This document shows positions 18,301 to 28,676 of a stretch of DNA of 64,000 nt, one piece after another. The translations under genes were made by a program, and so were the position numbers. This stretch comes from Saprospiraceae bacterium. Lineage in GTDB: Bacteria > Bacteroidota > Bacteroidia > Chitinophagales > Saprospiraceae. The DNA lies in the NCBI GenBank assembly GCA_016706365.1, contig JADJJU010000015.1, positions 14,701 through 78,700 on the forward strand, in the 5' to 3' direction. Within the stretch, counting starts at the first letter, position 1, and each line of letters starts with the position of its first letter. The notes beneath the pieces are model-generated. The model worked only from the letters and a program-made list of their open reading frames with translations, had not been told where the DNA came from and searched no databases.

Positions 18301-20972
18301 CAGCTTCTACTATTCCTTCGGGTAATTATACTTACCTGTGGAGTAATGGAGTTACCGGTCCTGTTATGACTACGTCGGTGCCCGGATATTATACTGTTAC
18401 TGCTACCAGCCTTGAAAGTGGTTGCTCTGATATCTCTAATTATATATATATTCAATATGGTCCTTCACTTGAATTATTCCCGATGGGTTGCGATACAATA
18501 TGTGATAGTGATTCCATTCCGATTCCACTGGCACTTGGTGGTCCTTTTTACTTAGGCGGGTATACTGTTCAATGGTTTGTAGGTAGTACGCTTATTTCTA
18601 CTGGTACCACTTTGAATCTTTCGGGTCTTGTTCCTTCACCCTTATCATATGGAGACAATGATATTTATGTGATAGTAAGCTTCCAGGGATGTAGTGACAC
18701 TTCTGATCTTTACAATATATTTATTGAAGAATGTTGTGAATGCAAATCTGAATTAAGCATGTTCCATGGGAGTAATGAAGTCCCAATTTTTTGCAGACCA
18801 CATACAGGTTTTCTTCCGGTATTACCTTGTCCTGCAGAGGATGTTATAATTTCAGGATTTTTTGGATTTTTCAACCCTACTTCCAACGAGCCATGTGGAG
18901 AAACATCTGTTATTTGGGAGCTTACCCGCCCTGTTGGGACTCCACTATCAGGTATAACCACAAATTTTACTAATTTTATATTCTTCAAAGATTCTTTGGC
19001 AGCTCCCGGACTTTATAGTCTGAGCCTGACTACAATCTCTACGGATGGTAAAGACACTTGTGTATGTATAATCCAATGGGTTAGGGAGGATTGCGATTGT
19101 TGCACTACAATGGAGGATTTCAGTGACAAACTTGAAAATCATGTACATCTCATAGTCGACGAGGCTATCTGCAAAGCTACTCTCAACATTGGATCATTTA
19201 ATGGTTGTGATGCCATTATTGAGTGGATTGATTGGGACTATCCGAACAATCCACAATCAGGACCATTTTCTCCTGGAAGTATGCCTATGCACACATATAC
19301 TGCAAGTGGGACTTACATAGTTTGTTATTTGGGAGTAGAGCGGGATTCCACAGGGATGGTTTGTTTCGAAAAATTAGTTTGTGACACTATAACTTTGGAA
19401 TGCCCTAATTGTTATTGTGGTGCTTTCTCCTCAATGTTCATCCCCTTGACCAGAAACGTAAATGGTGTACAAGCTTTCTGCGACTCTGAGGTTGTTATAC
19501 TGGGATGTCCATCCTCAGGCAATAGTATCCAGTATACCGGATTATTCCAATGCGCCGGGTCTAATTGCCCAGCGACTGCACAAGTTGGCTGGGAACTATT
19601 CAAACTCCCAAATACCACTACACCTGTTGCATCGAACACTACTACTGCAAATCCTTTCTTCGTAATCAATATTTTGCCTCTGTGGTATGCCGCTCCCGGC
19701 ATATATGAGCTAAGACTCACCGGTCACTGCGGGCTCCAGGAATGTCCATGTGTCTTTAAGTTTTTAGTCGATTGTCCCAATCCGTGTCCATGTGATGTGG
19801 AAGATCTTGGAGCGGATGTAGCAATGGGTTTTGCATCATCGGTACCTAATTTTTCCTGCCGCGGCTGTTTTACGCCGCTACAACTCAACGATTGTGATTC
19901 AGTTGCATGGTATATTAATGGTACTTCAGGTACTTTTCTGGGGAACAGTGCTGGCAATAATACTTTTTGTCATCAATTTACGCAATCAGGTTCATATGTT
20001 ATTTTTATGGAAGTAATCAGAAGAAGATCAGATGGAAGTATTTGCGGGATAGATACATTATCAAAGACAATAAATGTAAGTTGTATCTCCATTTTTGATT
20101 GCGTTACCAGTCGAATTTTCAACCCCAATTTTAATATTGGTGCCGTGAGTGGAGGCCTCAATTCAGGAGGTGCTTCAGAAGGCTGGGCAGCCCAAAATGG
20201 TGATCCAATAGTGATAGAAGGACTTCCGGGATCTGATGATAATTGGTCAATTCAATTGACAGGAAACCTGGACAGTACAGATGTATTGATTTCATCCCAA
20301 CTTGTTTGTATTCCAAGACAAGGGGGTATATTAAAAGTAAAAAACAAAGTTGAACACTGGGGTGATCCTCATGAAAACTTAAACGGCAAGCATATTAAAG
20401 ACTGGAAAGGGAAGTACAGATTGCTTTTAAACAGTGATGCAGATGCAATTGATTGCGAGAATTCAAACTGTTTCGAATTAGCAAATATTGACCTGTCACC
20501 AATGGATTCAGGTTGGTATGAAGTAGAAATTCCGGTAGATGTCTCAGGTTGGGAAGCAGCATTGGATTGTATGGGGTCGGAATCAAATGAGATTGAGGTG
20601 ACCCTGGCATTTCTCGTCAGCAGTCCATTTAATGAACAGCAAGGTGGCATTGAGAACAGAGCTCGCATGCACATCGATCAGGTTTGCTTTGAAAGATCAG
20701 TTTCAACAGAGGATCCTCAGAATAATCAAAAGGTCCGAATTTACCCTAATCCGGCATCTCAAAGAATTTATATTGAACTGGCAGAAGCGATTGCAGGAGA
20801 AACCCAATTTAAGTTGATAAGTCTGACTGGTCAATTACTTTTGATACAGAAGGCCGGCTCAGGTACTTTATCGCATTCCATTGATACTTCAGTAATTCCT
20901 TCAGGACTTTATGTTATCGAAGTTATACAGAATGGCAGTTTGATAAATATTCAAAAATTAGTGAAGCAGTAG
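12318..20972 (+). CDS. giant secreted adhesin-like protein with propeller, HYR and PKD-like repeats and a T9SS sorting domain
   Basis: This intact 2884-aa surface protein has a signal peptide at residues 1-28 ending in TNLYSQ. Residues about 30-415 look like a beta-propeller of short repeats (SGSSYFVLGQAEL, LTPTGNLLVVGNSLP). A PKD-like domain follows at about 427-515. HYR-type repeats span about 518-762, with the hallmark DYCGNTATC. A long series of Cys-rich PKD/Ig-like modules then runs to about 2600 (FFWDFDDGTYSTLENPPPHVYS and VKWNFGDGNTTTTN are typical). From about 2805 the Type IX secretion type A sorting domain has VRIYPNPASQRIYIEL, FKLISLTGQLL and IPSGLYVIEV. Such proteins are usually attached to the outer surface and used in adhesion or matrix formation; the partner is unknown. 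It is probably controlled by the nearby LytTR system. Confidence 0.93.
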   Translation: MRTYTMLVPRSLFFIIICFVCSTNLYSQFQRQYGTPLDESFSKVIQSGSSYFVLGQAELIDGQFPRASVTMIDAQGEMQWTLSLDIGSIWNDAVLTPTGNLLVVGNSLPADNTSQSMMGLVNPNGSFTWVRSYDLPQNDGFIRIVQNPVPENTAFPYYVLGKQMDGAMSNTEMSLLNLNENGLINWKKLYFGPIFFTGSKTPHDLEAKSNGDLLIAFNLDNQGLIMQTNNSGQPTGGVTTGFPFVFNDITKSDDGGVYAVGAGLQNGLLYMMKFDSDLIDVWDATIQGESEVNQIVQGNGDIYVNCLRVLRISENINAPTLLWSKHILGGVLNSTVGSLSVLASGQLSYSDGRLPISAGFGGFCAFLSVSDADLSSCMTFDEELAEIIPVDILYNGPLLPDAEFYDVPNATNITVSNSVDWQQDDACADPCEADFSFDFSDCNTTVFFTNLSNGGGQLSYFWNFGYPSGGNPHTSVAMNPAYTFPAQCNTYNVCLTITGAGCSNMICKSITIKYPQTPVLTCPQNITLDCDADTSPAVTGFAILTGACSGATASITFNDAVSGTMPCNGVILRTWTALDECNVTRTCVQTITIQDNTIPTALCQLPLGYDLDPNCELIVTPGMIDGGSFDNCQLDTIIINPTLIDSCGITQVTLTAIDLCGNINTCTTQIQTIETDPPVINNCPQNFIITGNIDSAGNCIGNLVANSPTVSDNCDGPYSLINNFTNTNNASGDYPGGSTTITWTATDYCGNTATCDFVVTVICDTTDCCPEFKLIQLEEIRPCDSISCRENSPNRTPIIPGAAKKIACKNSIHSYYVLPNLPGYTYTWSIVGGSLSSVQGNNPGIVTWGSGSQGYLEVIISNLSGTCLDTLGLEICLIDAPSASFSVAPNTTICQNQAVTFTNTSTGANTFFWDFDDGTYSTLENPPPHVYSGSGTYNVILTVTNGVGNSEIPCGCRDTASVIITVNLGAGPVITSDCKKMLCPGDTSTYCVSPSCTSYTWSVHGGNIIAMADSCITVEWSAFTPATLPASVSVVTGCPGPCGNSATLEVPVLWNNIPISGPIIVCLGDAVTYSLPVMPGTFYQWTVSGAGGTIVGPSQNTANFNVQWNGPAGPGTVICTYSNPYSGCSGSDTITIDVRSEFMITGPSLICEWDTVTYNTVPFSPSNWSISGGSGFTIIGSTSSVSSLTVVWTTTGSYSITATATPPIYCNLTSTLNIGVNPSPVVSLSGPIVICPNQLYDYTASSSLSSGNFTWSFTGNGTATIAPYGPNNSSASVIFSGSGPWTLIATQLVNGCDGSGTLLITKEALPDLLASTITLCIGGQTTVSVLSTGGPGPYQWSSTPEVSLISGQGTGTAVYEVHANGTIKVSNCSGSSIDSIKVIATTPSLISITQTGSLCGGDLELSAPAASGASYLWFGGGSIIPPNSLSVNNPGTYSVQMQHANGCISTDTFAVFPVPVPSVTVSTGDPLGWCLPATPNVLLQAFTLSTGCTYQWYEIVQGLLPLETNDTFQVTAAGTYYVIVMCNGCVDTSNLVKVEQLTCTGGGLPCVGVPNPLSAITADECNPKEFSINVTNCPGGVVKWNFGDGNTTTTNVMPQFHTYSNAGAYLVTATIECNGCTYVEHTNVNVPVVADFDYIVQCGANGNKTITLSNTSNTLGGWTVQPIEWTSDCGSQLSFTGDPFVLNTTSPCSPMVTMDITVVNGSDTCVDTKIFQFNLQSTTLSIIGNTTVCTGQKHDFISSLTQGIVQYEWTVNNGPAVSQNDSLSYVFNPTPSSQVVGLTVTDDFGCTFASIDTVMVELARPLTITPVKICPDCMPPDTLSASPAAGFSNYQWYHNGNLVASTPTYQLCTFNASGNYFVTANDTQNNNCPVVSNTVQVTYLPKPDANIQGSSVICVPGSGPYNITLQNTGNPISNYLYNWTAAGATFNPANSHSTTATINQLGTYQFILTVTDTTTGCMAMDTFCVYLYPSPVVSVTGPPGTLCAGSPHTFTASTIPSGNYTYLWSNGVTGPVMTTSVPGYYTVTATSLESGCSDISNYIYIQYGPSLELFPMGCDTICDSDSIPIPLALGGPFYLGGYTVQWFVGSTLISTGTTLNLSGLVPSPLSYGDNDIYVIVSFQGCSDTSDLYNIFIEECCECKSELSMFHGSNEVPIFCRPHTGFLPVLPCPAEDVIISGFFGFFNPTSNEPCGETSVIWELTRPVGTPLSGITTNFTNFIFFKDSLAAPGLYSLSLTTISTDGKDTCVCIIQWVREDCDCCTTMEDFSDKLENHVHLIVDEAICKATLNIGSFNGCDAIIEWIDWDYPNNPQSGPFSPGSMPMHTYTASGTYIVCYLGVERDSTGMVCFEKLVCDTITLECPNCYCGAFSSMFIPLTRNVNGVQAFCDSEVVILGCPSSGNSIQYTGLFQCAGSNCPATAQVGWELFKLPNTTTPVASNTTTANPFFVINILPLWYAAPGIYELRLTGHCGLQECPCVFKFLVDCPNPCPCDVEDLGADVAMGFASSVPNFSCRGCFTPLQLNDCDSVAWYINGTSGTFLGNSAGNNTFCHQFTQSGSYVIFMEVIRRRSDGSICGIDTLSKTINVSCISIFDCVTSRIFNPNFNIGAVSGGLNSGGASEGWAAQNGDPIVIEGLPGSDDNWSIQLTGNLDSTDVLISSQLVCIPRQGGILKVKNKVEHWGDPHENLNGKHIKDWKGKYRLLLNSDADAIDCENSNCFELANIDLSPMDSGWYEVEIPVDVSGWEAALDCMGSESNEIEVTLAFLVSSPFNEQQGGIENRARMHIDQVCFERSVSTEDPQNNQKVRIYPNPASQRIYIELAEAIAGETQFKLISLTGQLLLIQKAGSGTLSHSIDTSVIPSGLYVIEVIQNGSLINIQKLVKQ

Positions 20973-20999
20973 TCCCATAATTTTTCAATCATTTGCTTT

Positions 21000-21029
21000 G
21001 GGTCGGAAATTATTTTCCGGCCCTTTTTT
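21000..21029 (+). terminator. intrinsic terminator of the giant adhesin gene
   Basis: The stem GGGTCGGAAA (21000-21009) pairs with TTTCCGGCCC (21014-21023), with one T-G wobble and a 4-nt loop, and is directly followed by T6 (21024-21029). It lies 28 bp after the adhesin stop and before the convergent phosphorelay operon. Confidence 0.85.
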
Positions 21030-21089
21030 ATATAAATAACAGGAAAATGGAATATTGTATTAATCTATTGCATTGGTGATGAAAGCACA

Positions 21090-22108
21090 TCAAATAATCC
21101 TGTCTCCAGCCCAGTCGATCTGTTCAGCATTTTTTGAAATTTCTCTAACGACACCGTCCAGATCATGAGCAGATTTCAAAACATGGTCTAATAATTCCTT
21201 CATTTCCTTTTCAGCATTTTGGGTGTTCTGGATTAAATCAATGAGACTCATTAAGCGGGCTATAGGAGCACGGACCACATGAGATTGAATCCAGGAAATA
21301 TCCCGTAGTTTTTTGTTTTGAGTCTCAATAGCATTGATATACTTCAATCTTTCCGTGATATCCTGTGCAAGGACAACCTTTGCTTTTTTGGATTTAAAAA
21401 GTATAACATTACTTTGGATATCTACCTGAATGAGCTCCCCATTTTTCTTCTTATGTCTGAAAAATCCCTGGAAGAATAGATTATCATTTTTACTAGTAAA
21501 CTGGAGTGTGTCTTCTAAAATCTGAATGTCTTCAGCAGGTCTCAAATCTTTGATTGTCATGTTTAAGAACTCGGCTTCTGTGAATCCATAATGTTTAATT
21601 GCAGATGCATTCACATCCATGATTTGCAGATTTTCCACATCATAAACCCACATAGGCAATGGGCTTAAATGAAAGAGGTCGCTGTATCTTTTTTCAGATT
21701 CCTCCAATTCTGACCTGCTGCGCTGACGTTCTATAGTGTAAATAATACTTTTGTACAGGGAAGATGCATTGATATCATCTTTCAGAAGATAATCTGAGAT
21801 ACCCATTGACAAAGATCTGATTCCAAATCCAAGGTCCGAATTCCCGGTGAGCACAATTGTAGGATTTGTCAGACCTAATGAAAGTACTTCTTTAATTAGT
21901 TCTTCCCCACTTTTATCCGGTAAAGAAAGATCCAGTAAAATAACATCAAAATATACACCCGGCGATTGTAAAATTATATTTGCCTCTTTATAATTCTTAG
22001 CGATAATAAGACCTGAAGTGTCTACATATTCACTAAGATAATCTTCAATAGAGCTACATCACCGGGATTATCTTCAATCAATAAAATTTTCAGCTTTTCT
22101 TTCTTCAT
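21090..22108 (-). CDS. REC-PAS-HisKA signalling protein lacking an ATPase domain (one frameshift)
   Basis: From the ATG at 22108 the protein begins MKKEKLKILLIEDNPGDVALL, a receiver start. The frame then stops near 22057 and resumes as EDYLSEYVDTSGLIIA; one extra G restores it. The receiver phospho-site is in FDVILLDLSLPDKSG. A PAS domain follows (YSDLFHLSPLPMWVYDVEN, then FFRHKKKNGELIQVDIQ). The C-terminus has a HisKA-like helix with IQSHVVRAPIARLMSLI but ends at ISKNAEQIDW with no N, G1 or G2 boxes. It cannot autophosphorylate in the normal way; an adaptor or phosphotransfer role is inferred. It is the third gene of the phosphorelay operon. Confidence 0.78.
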
Positions 22109-22116
22109 CACTGGGT

Positions 22117-22545
22117 TTAATTCGAAGGAAGTTTCACAATATGAACCCAAAAATCTGCCAGCGTTTTAATAGCTTTCAAAAAACCGTCAGAATCTACCGG
22201 TTTTGTGATGTAGCAATTTGCGTGGTTTTCATATGACTTATTGATATCAGATTTTGATGAAGATGTAGTCAGCATAATAACCGGAATATGCTTTAAATCC
22301 TGGTGATTCTTAATAAACTGCAGTACTTCATGCCCATTTTTTTTAGGCAGATTCACATCCAAAACAATGATATCAGGTGTTGCTTCTGTCTCATATTCTC
22401 CCTTCTTTATAAGAAAATCGATTGCTTTTTTTCCATCTCTGACTACATCAATTTTATTGATGATTTTCCCTTCCTGAAGTGCCTCTGTAGTGAGCATTAT
22501 ATCTCCCTCATTGTCCTCCACCAATAATATATGGACCTCTTTCAT
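22117..22545 (-). CDS. single-domain response regulator (CheY/Rcp1-like)
   Basis: The 142-aa protein is a stand-alone receiver. It has the acidic pair in LLVEDNEGDIMLT, the phospho-acceptor in IIVLDVNLPKKNG, the threonine in VIMLTTSSSK, and the lysine in CYITKPVDSDGF. There is no output domain, as in Rcp1-type regulators that pass phosphate between a kinase and a histidine phosphotransfer partner. It starts 9 bp after the multi-PAS kinase stop and ends 8 bp before the REC-PAS-HisKA gene, so the three form one operon and probably one phosphorelay. Confidence 0.9.
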   Translation of the reverse strand: MKEVHILLVEDNEGDIMLTTEALQEGKIINKIDVVRDGKKAIDFLIKKGEYETEATPDIIVLDVNLPKKNGHEVLQFIKNHQDLKHIPVIMLTTSSSKSDINKSYENHANCYITKPVDSDGFLKAIKTLADFWVHIVKLPSN

Positions 22546-22554
22546 ATTGTGCTG

Positions 22555-25500
22555 CTAAATTTGCTTTAAAATTGTAAATGTGAAAACTGAGCCTTTGTTT
22601 TCTTCTGATTCTACTTTGACTTCTCCTCCCAGATTTTCAATAATTTTTCTTGTAATGGCCAATCCGATTCCGGTTCCGGAATATTGAGACCTGTCATGCA
22701 GTCTTTGAAAAATTATAAAAATACGCTCAAAATATTCAGGCTCAATTCCGATTCCATTATCATCAACTGAAAACTCCCAATGGGTCTCCCTGTCTGCATA
22801 TGATATACGTATTACCGGAGACCTTTCATTTGAATGATATTTGAGTGCATTGCTGATCAGGTTTTGGAAAACCTGTCTGATAGGAGCTTTATACGATTTA
22901 ATCTTCGGTAAATCAGAGAATAGAATGACTGCATTTAATTCTGAGATTTGTGCCTGATGCAGTAATATAATCTCTTTTATTTTTACTTCAATATCTATTT
23001 CTTCAAGTTTATTCTCCATTCGGCCAACTCTGGAATAATCCAGCAAATCCAGAATAATTTGGCGCATTCTTTTGGCACCATCGACGGCAAAATAAATGTA
23101 TTTTTTCCCGGTATCATCTAATTTGTGATTTGTACTTTTCTCGAGCTGAGAAAGAAACCGGTAACCATTCTCAGTGGCTCCTGAAGGTCATGTGATGCTA
23201 CATATGCAAACTGCTCCAATTCACTATTTGATATGCTCAGATCTTTTGCCTGTTTCTGTAATTTGTAATTTAATTCTGTGAGTTGTTTTTCTGAATTCTT
23301 CCGCTCAGTTATATTTTTAAAATAAATGGAAAGGCCTGCGTTGGAAGGGTAGGCGCTTACTTCAAACCACTTATCAATTGTATCATAATATGCTTCAAAA
23401 AGTCTGGGTTTGCCATCGGCGACAGCATCATGATAATTTCTGTAAAAATCTGAATCTATGACATCAGAATATACCTCCCATATGAGCTGGCCAAGCATTT
23501 CATCCTTTGATCTGCCAAGCAACTTTTCTGCCTCTTTGTTCCAATATGTAACAATCCAATTATTGTCAAGTGCAATAAAGGCGTCGTCAATGCTTTCAAG
23601 AATTTGGTTTTTTTCATTGAATGCCTCCAAAGCAGCAATTTCCGCTTTTTTAATTACATCAATATCCTGAATACTTCCAAATAATTTTGTCGTTACTCCA
23701 TTATCAATTTCTACATCGCCAAGAAGTCTGACCCACAATTCATTTCCCTTAGCTGTGACTACTATCAGTTCAAGATCAAATGGGGGTGCCATTCCTAATT
23801 GCTGCTGTACCTACTTCGGTTAGCTTCTCTCTGCTTGTACCTTCCTTATAGAATTGTAGCAAACTTCCAAAGTCGAACTGGGAATTATCTTCTACTTCAT
23901 AAATTTTACGGGCAATATCAGACAGGTATGTTGTTCCTTTTTGGATCTCTGCTTCCCAGCTTCCTATACGTGCAAGATTATTTGATTTTTTAAGTAAGTC
24001 CTGTAGCTTTTTCTTTTCAGTCACATCTTGCATTGCACCTACCATTCTGGTGGCTTTTCCGGCAGAATCTCGTAATATGATACCCCGGTCCAGTACATAT
24101 GCAAAATTACCATCTGCTTTTTTGTAGCGATATTCATCTTCCCAATTTTCAGCATCCCCTTCAAGTGCTGTTTTTATACCTCCGAAGACTCTTTCGTGCT
24201 CAAGCGGATGAATTCTGGAGTGCCAGGAATCTATTTCGACGTCCGATCCCGCAGTTTGGTATCCGAAAATAGCATAAAAGCCCTCTCCCCAGATGATTTT
24301 ATCAGTCTTAACATCCCAGTCCCAGATGGCATCGAAAGTGGCTCTGGAGACATATTCATATCTTTTATTACTCTCAATCAGAGCATCTTCTGCAATTTTA
24401 CGGGCAGAAATATCAATACCTACACATTGAATTTCTGAAGGCAGACCTTTTGAATCAGTAAGACAAATAAAGTCCCAAATTGTGGTGATAATAGAACCAT
24501 CGGATTTAGGTTTGTCTAATTCAACCTGAAAAACCTGATTTAAATTTTCAAAACACTTCTCCACTATTTCCCTCACTCTGTCATGATGGTAATCCATGAT
24601 AGAATGCAAACCATTCTCCCCTATAATCTGACCTGATTCATGCACCCAGCTAAAGTCATTTCTGAATTTTTCATTGCAGAATGTGTAATTTCCTTCTAAA
24701 TCAGTTCGAATCACATAGTTAGTCTGAGATTCAATAATACCTCTGTGTCTTGCTTCGCTCAACAAAAGATTTTCCCTTGCAAGGTGTCTTTCAGTAATAT
24801 CCTGAGCAGTCCCTTCGAAAATTACCGGATTACCCGCATTATCAAATTTGTATTTCCCCCTTTCATGTATCCACTTTATAGTGCCATCAGTCAGTATTAT
24901 TCTGTGTTCAAATTCATTTCCATGTTCAAAGGAAGGTGCCTGTTCTTTGTCAAAATAGTGTCTGTCATCCGGATGGACAGAGTCCAGCAGATTTTCATAA
25001 CTAGGTGCGTATGTCTCTTTGTCCACCCCCCAAATGTTATAAACTTCATCTGACCAGTATAGACTAAAGTCGGCCAGATTAATTTGCCAATAGCCAAGCT
25101 GAGCTATTTTTTGAGCAGTTTGTAATTTATCTTCATCCTCTTGGAGCTTTTCAATGTATTTTTTCTTTTCTGTGATATCTATAAATGTTACAAAGGTTCC
25201 TATGATCTCATTTAAATCATTGAGAACCGGTTTATAGTTTATAGAAAAATCAACAGGATTTCCTGTTTCAGATTGCAGTAATATTTCGGCGTTTACAGTT
25301 TCTCCTTCCAGTACCTTTTGAAACAATGCTTTAACTTCCTCTCTCTTTTTTGGTTTGGCATACGACACGATAGGAGTATCTATCTTTATCTGTTTACCAA
25401 AATAGTTTCTATAAAGCTTCTCGCACTGAGCATTGAAAGAGAGAATTTTTAGGTTTTTGTCAGTTAGAACAAAGGACTCTTCTGTATTATTAATGAGCAT

Positions 25501-27965
25501 TTTCATTTCCAGTTCAGACTGTTTTGTCACGGAGGTATCTTTACCCACACAATACATCAATCCTGAAGCCTCATCCCATCTTGCAGACCAAATCATTGGT
25601 ACAACACTCCCATCTTTTCTGATATATCTGTTTTCGAAATTGGTAAAATCAATCCCGGTAACAAGCCTTTTTGCTATTTCAATGGTCAAGTCCACATCAT
25701 ACGGGTGAACCATTGTAATATATGATCTGCCTATCAACTCATCCGGAGCATATCCCCAAATTTTTTGTGATGCGGCACTGACTTGCTCGAATTGACCATC
25801 CTTGTTTAAAGTGCAAATGATATCCAGTGATTGGTCAAGGATTTTCTGCAGTGAATCCTTGCTTTTCTTTAATTCGTCTGCTGCTCGTTTTGACTCTGTA
25901 ATATCCAAAAACGTTACCACAGAACCTTTTAACTCGCCTCCAACCAGGATAGGATTAGTCGAAAAACTGATTTCAATTGATGTTCCATCTGATTTCCAGA
26001 ATAAATCATCTTCGACGTTACTTCGGACACCTTTTTTATTTGCTTCAAATAATACACATTCCGATTCGGGAAATACTGAACCATCCCTTTTGGTATGATG
26101 TATAAGTGTATGCATATTTTTACCAATGCATTCATGTGGCTCATATCCCAGCATTGAAGCAGCGGCATTGTTTATAAATGTGCATTTTCCTTTGCTGTCT
26201 ATTCCATAGAGTCCTTCATAAGTGGATTGGAGAAGAAGTTCGAATTTGCTGTTCAATTGACGGAGCAATTCTTCGTATTGTATGCGCTCAGTGATATCTC
26301 TGAAATTATCTACAATTCCATAAATGTTTGGATCATGCAGCATATTTGTCAGCGTAGCTTCTACCCATCGCCATGATCCATCTTTGTGTTTGATTCTACC
26401 GGTATGTCCCGGAATTGGAATGCCGGGATTTTCCAAACTTTCAGCCATTCGCTTGGCGGTTGCTTCTATGTCCTCGGGGTGAAGGATTTCAAATAAATCC
26501 AGCATAATGGATTCAGCTTCAGTATAACCTAAAACTCTTTCTATTGAAGGTGATACATATTTAGGTTTACCTTCCAGATCAATAATGACAACTGCATCTG
26601 CACTATTTTCTACCAGAGTTCTGTATCGTTTTTCTTTTGTAATCAGAAACTCTTCTGCTGATTTCTCCGGTGTGATATTAATAATCAGGGCATCCCAGAT
26701 AGTAGAACCATCCAGCATTTTTTGTGGCGTACCGATTCCCCTCTGCCAATGCATTGTACCATCATTGTGTAAAATCCGCCATTCAGATGTCCACTTCTCT
26801 AAAGAATCAGCAGATCTTTTTAAAGAGCCCTCACAGCTAAAAGATCTTCCGGAAGGAACAAGCCCCAGATCAATTGATTGTTTTCTATTGCATCCGGCGC
26901 ATCAAGGCCCCAGAGCCATTTTGAGCCACTACTCAAATATAAGATTTGATCAGTTCCATCTTCATGGAGCTGATACTGAAAAATAGCACCGGGTAAATTG
27001 TTATTGATGATATTTAACCTATCCTCCGCGAATTTTTTATCTGTAATATCTATTGCAGTTAAAAATACTCCAATAATTTCTTCATCAGAATCTCTTGCCG
27101 GGCTGTACTTAAATTTAAAACTTTTGACTTTGTTATCGATCGTTGGTATAGTTATTTCTCTTTGTTCCACCTCACCATTAATCACTCTTTCAAGTGTGGC
27201 CTGAAGATTAGAACTGCCTTCAAGTAAAGCATAGTTTAATATACTTTCTCCTTTTTTAATTTCCTGGCCTTTATACTTTGAATACCAGTTTTTAGTCTGA
27301 TTATTAAAGGAGACAATTCTGAAATCCATATCCAATAATACAAATGCTTCATCTGTATTATTGATTAGTAATGACATCTCGTTTTCGCTTTGCTGATACT
27401 TATCAAGATCTTGCATTATTGTAAATGCAAATTCTTCATTTGCCGAACTTTTATAAAGAATAGTTGAATATTCTACCGGAAATTGCCGGGGAATGGGGCA
27501 GTTTCCTGTTACGCCCTTTTTGTGAATGCCGGTAAAGGATCCTGATTTTCTACCTGAATTGGTACTTTCAGATGATTGTAGCTTGTGATTGGCATCATTA
27601 TGCTCCATTAAACCCTTCCAGCCTATTTGTTTGAATTCCTCTGGTTAGTGTAGCTTAGGCTTGAATATCAGAAGCTGCCTGATTAGGCTTCATAGGATGC
27701 TTCCATCCGGTTTTCCTATAAAGTTGCTAGTTCTGTGAGGTGTGGAAGCGGTGCCCTTATCATAAGTTCTGACGCAAGCAAGATGGATCAATAATTGATT
27801 TGCCTTCGATCAGAAATCCTTTTAATAGCATTAAGGTCTTGTTGCGCAGGATTCGTATAGCGAACTCTTGTAATACTGCAATTTCAGCTTCTTTTTGGAC
27901 AATCTCAGCAATTTGTCAATCTGCTCAGGATTATGCTGTGGCGTTATCAGTCTTGCTGATTTCAT
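22555..27965 (-). CDS. very large multi-PAS sensor histidine kinase (several frameshifts)
   Basis: One gene is split over at least four open frames: 26820-27608, 23776-26754, 23118-23792 and 22555-23067. Frames switch near 26820 (TTTAAAAAG context), at the G5 run 23782-23786 (one base too many) and near 23155 (one T missing, restoring TGFLSQLEK). At least eleven PAS/PAC units are visible, for example LVENSADAVVIIDLEG, LLQSTYEGLYGIDSKGK and ESIDDAFIALDNNW. The kinase core has FAYVASHDLQEPLRMV with the phospho-histidine, VFQNLISNALKYHS, DNGIGIEPEYFERIF and GTGIGLAITRKI. No transmembrane segment was seen, so it is probably cytoplasmic. Upstream of 27608, PEEFKQIGWKGLMEHND and MKSARLITPQHNPEQIDKLL (ATG at 27965) read like its damaged N-terminus. 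Confidence 0.85.
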
Positions 27966-28676
27966 TCGCTGGTTGCTCTAAAAATTTATCCTGTCAAATT
28001 CAAACAACTTTTGGAAAATAATTCCCCAAAAATTTCTAACCTGAATCTGAATTTTCCCAAGGTAATGTTTTTAAAAATGTTACAGTCCTGATTATGAATG
28101 CAATTCATGCCAGAAATATTTTCCTGGCTATAGAATTCGTACTACAAGCCGCAAAAACACTAGATTAATTATGCAATTAAAATTGATTAATTTGTAGTAA
28201 ATTAACTAATATCTTCATTGCTTCCAAAACAACTTCTGAGCTAATGACTAATTTTCCCTGAGAAGGAAATTCAATAACAGATAAATCTTTATATCTGTAT
28301 AGATTTGGATTAAAGCAATACACACTAAATTAGAATTTTTTCTCAAAAATGAAAGAAATCAAAGCTTCTACGTATATCATTTTGTTCATACAATTAGCTT
28401 GAACACATGAAGTGACAACTTTAAAAGATAACAAATGCCAGAAATAAGGATACCAAAAAATTCTGAAGAATGTATTATTGGAATAAGAAAGGATAAGCTT
28501 ACAAATCTGTGTAGTTTTAATAATATGAAGTGACTGACATCTTATTTAAAAGCAATATATTCGGGCTACTGATTTATTCTTCTTCAGTTATAGGAATGAA
28601 ATTATGGTATATTAAAGTGTCCTTCAAAAAAAGCAATCCGATTATTTTACAATTAATTCAAATATAGGAGTCTTAC
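27966..28676. other. non-coding gap between kinase and glycan synthase
   Basis: These roughly 710 bp are AT-rich, with stops in all frames and no convincing gene, hairpin or repeat. They must contain the divergent promoters of the multi-PAS kinase and the glycan synthase. I could not pick a good TANNTTTG box. Confidence 0.5.

Noticed and set aside
27800..28021. Plus-strand 73-aa open frame
   Set aside because: It lies antisense to the probable damaged kinase N-terminus and has no recognisable features.
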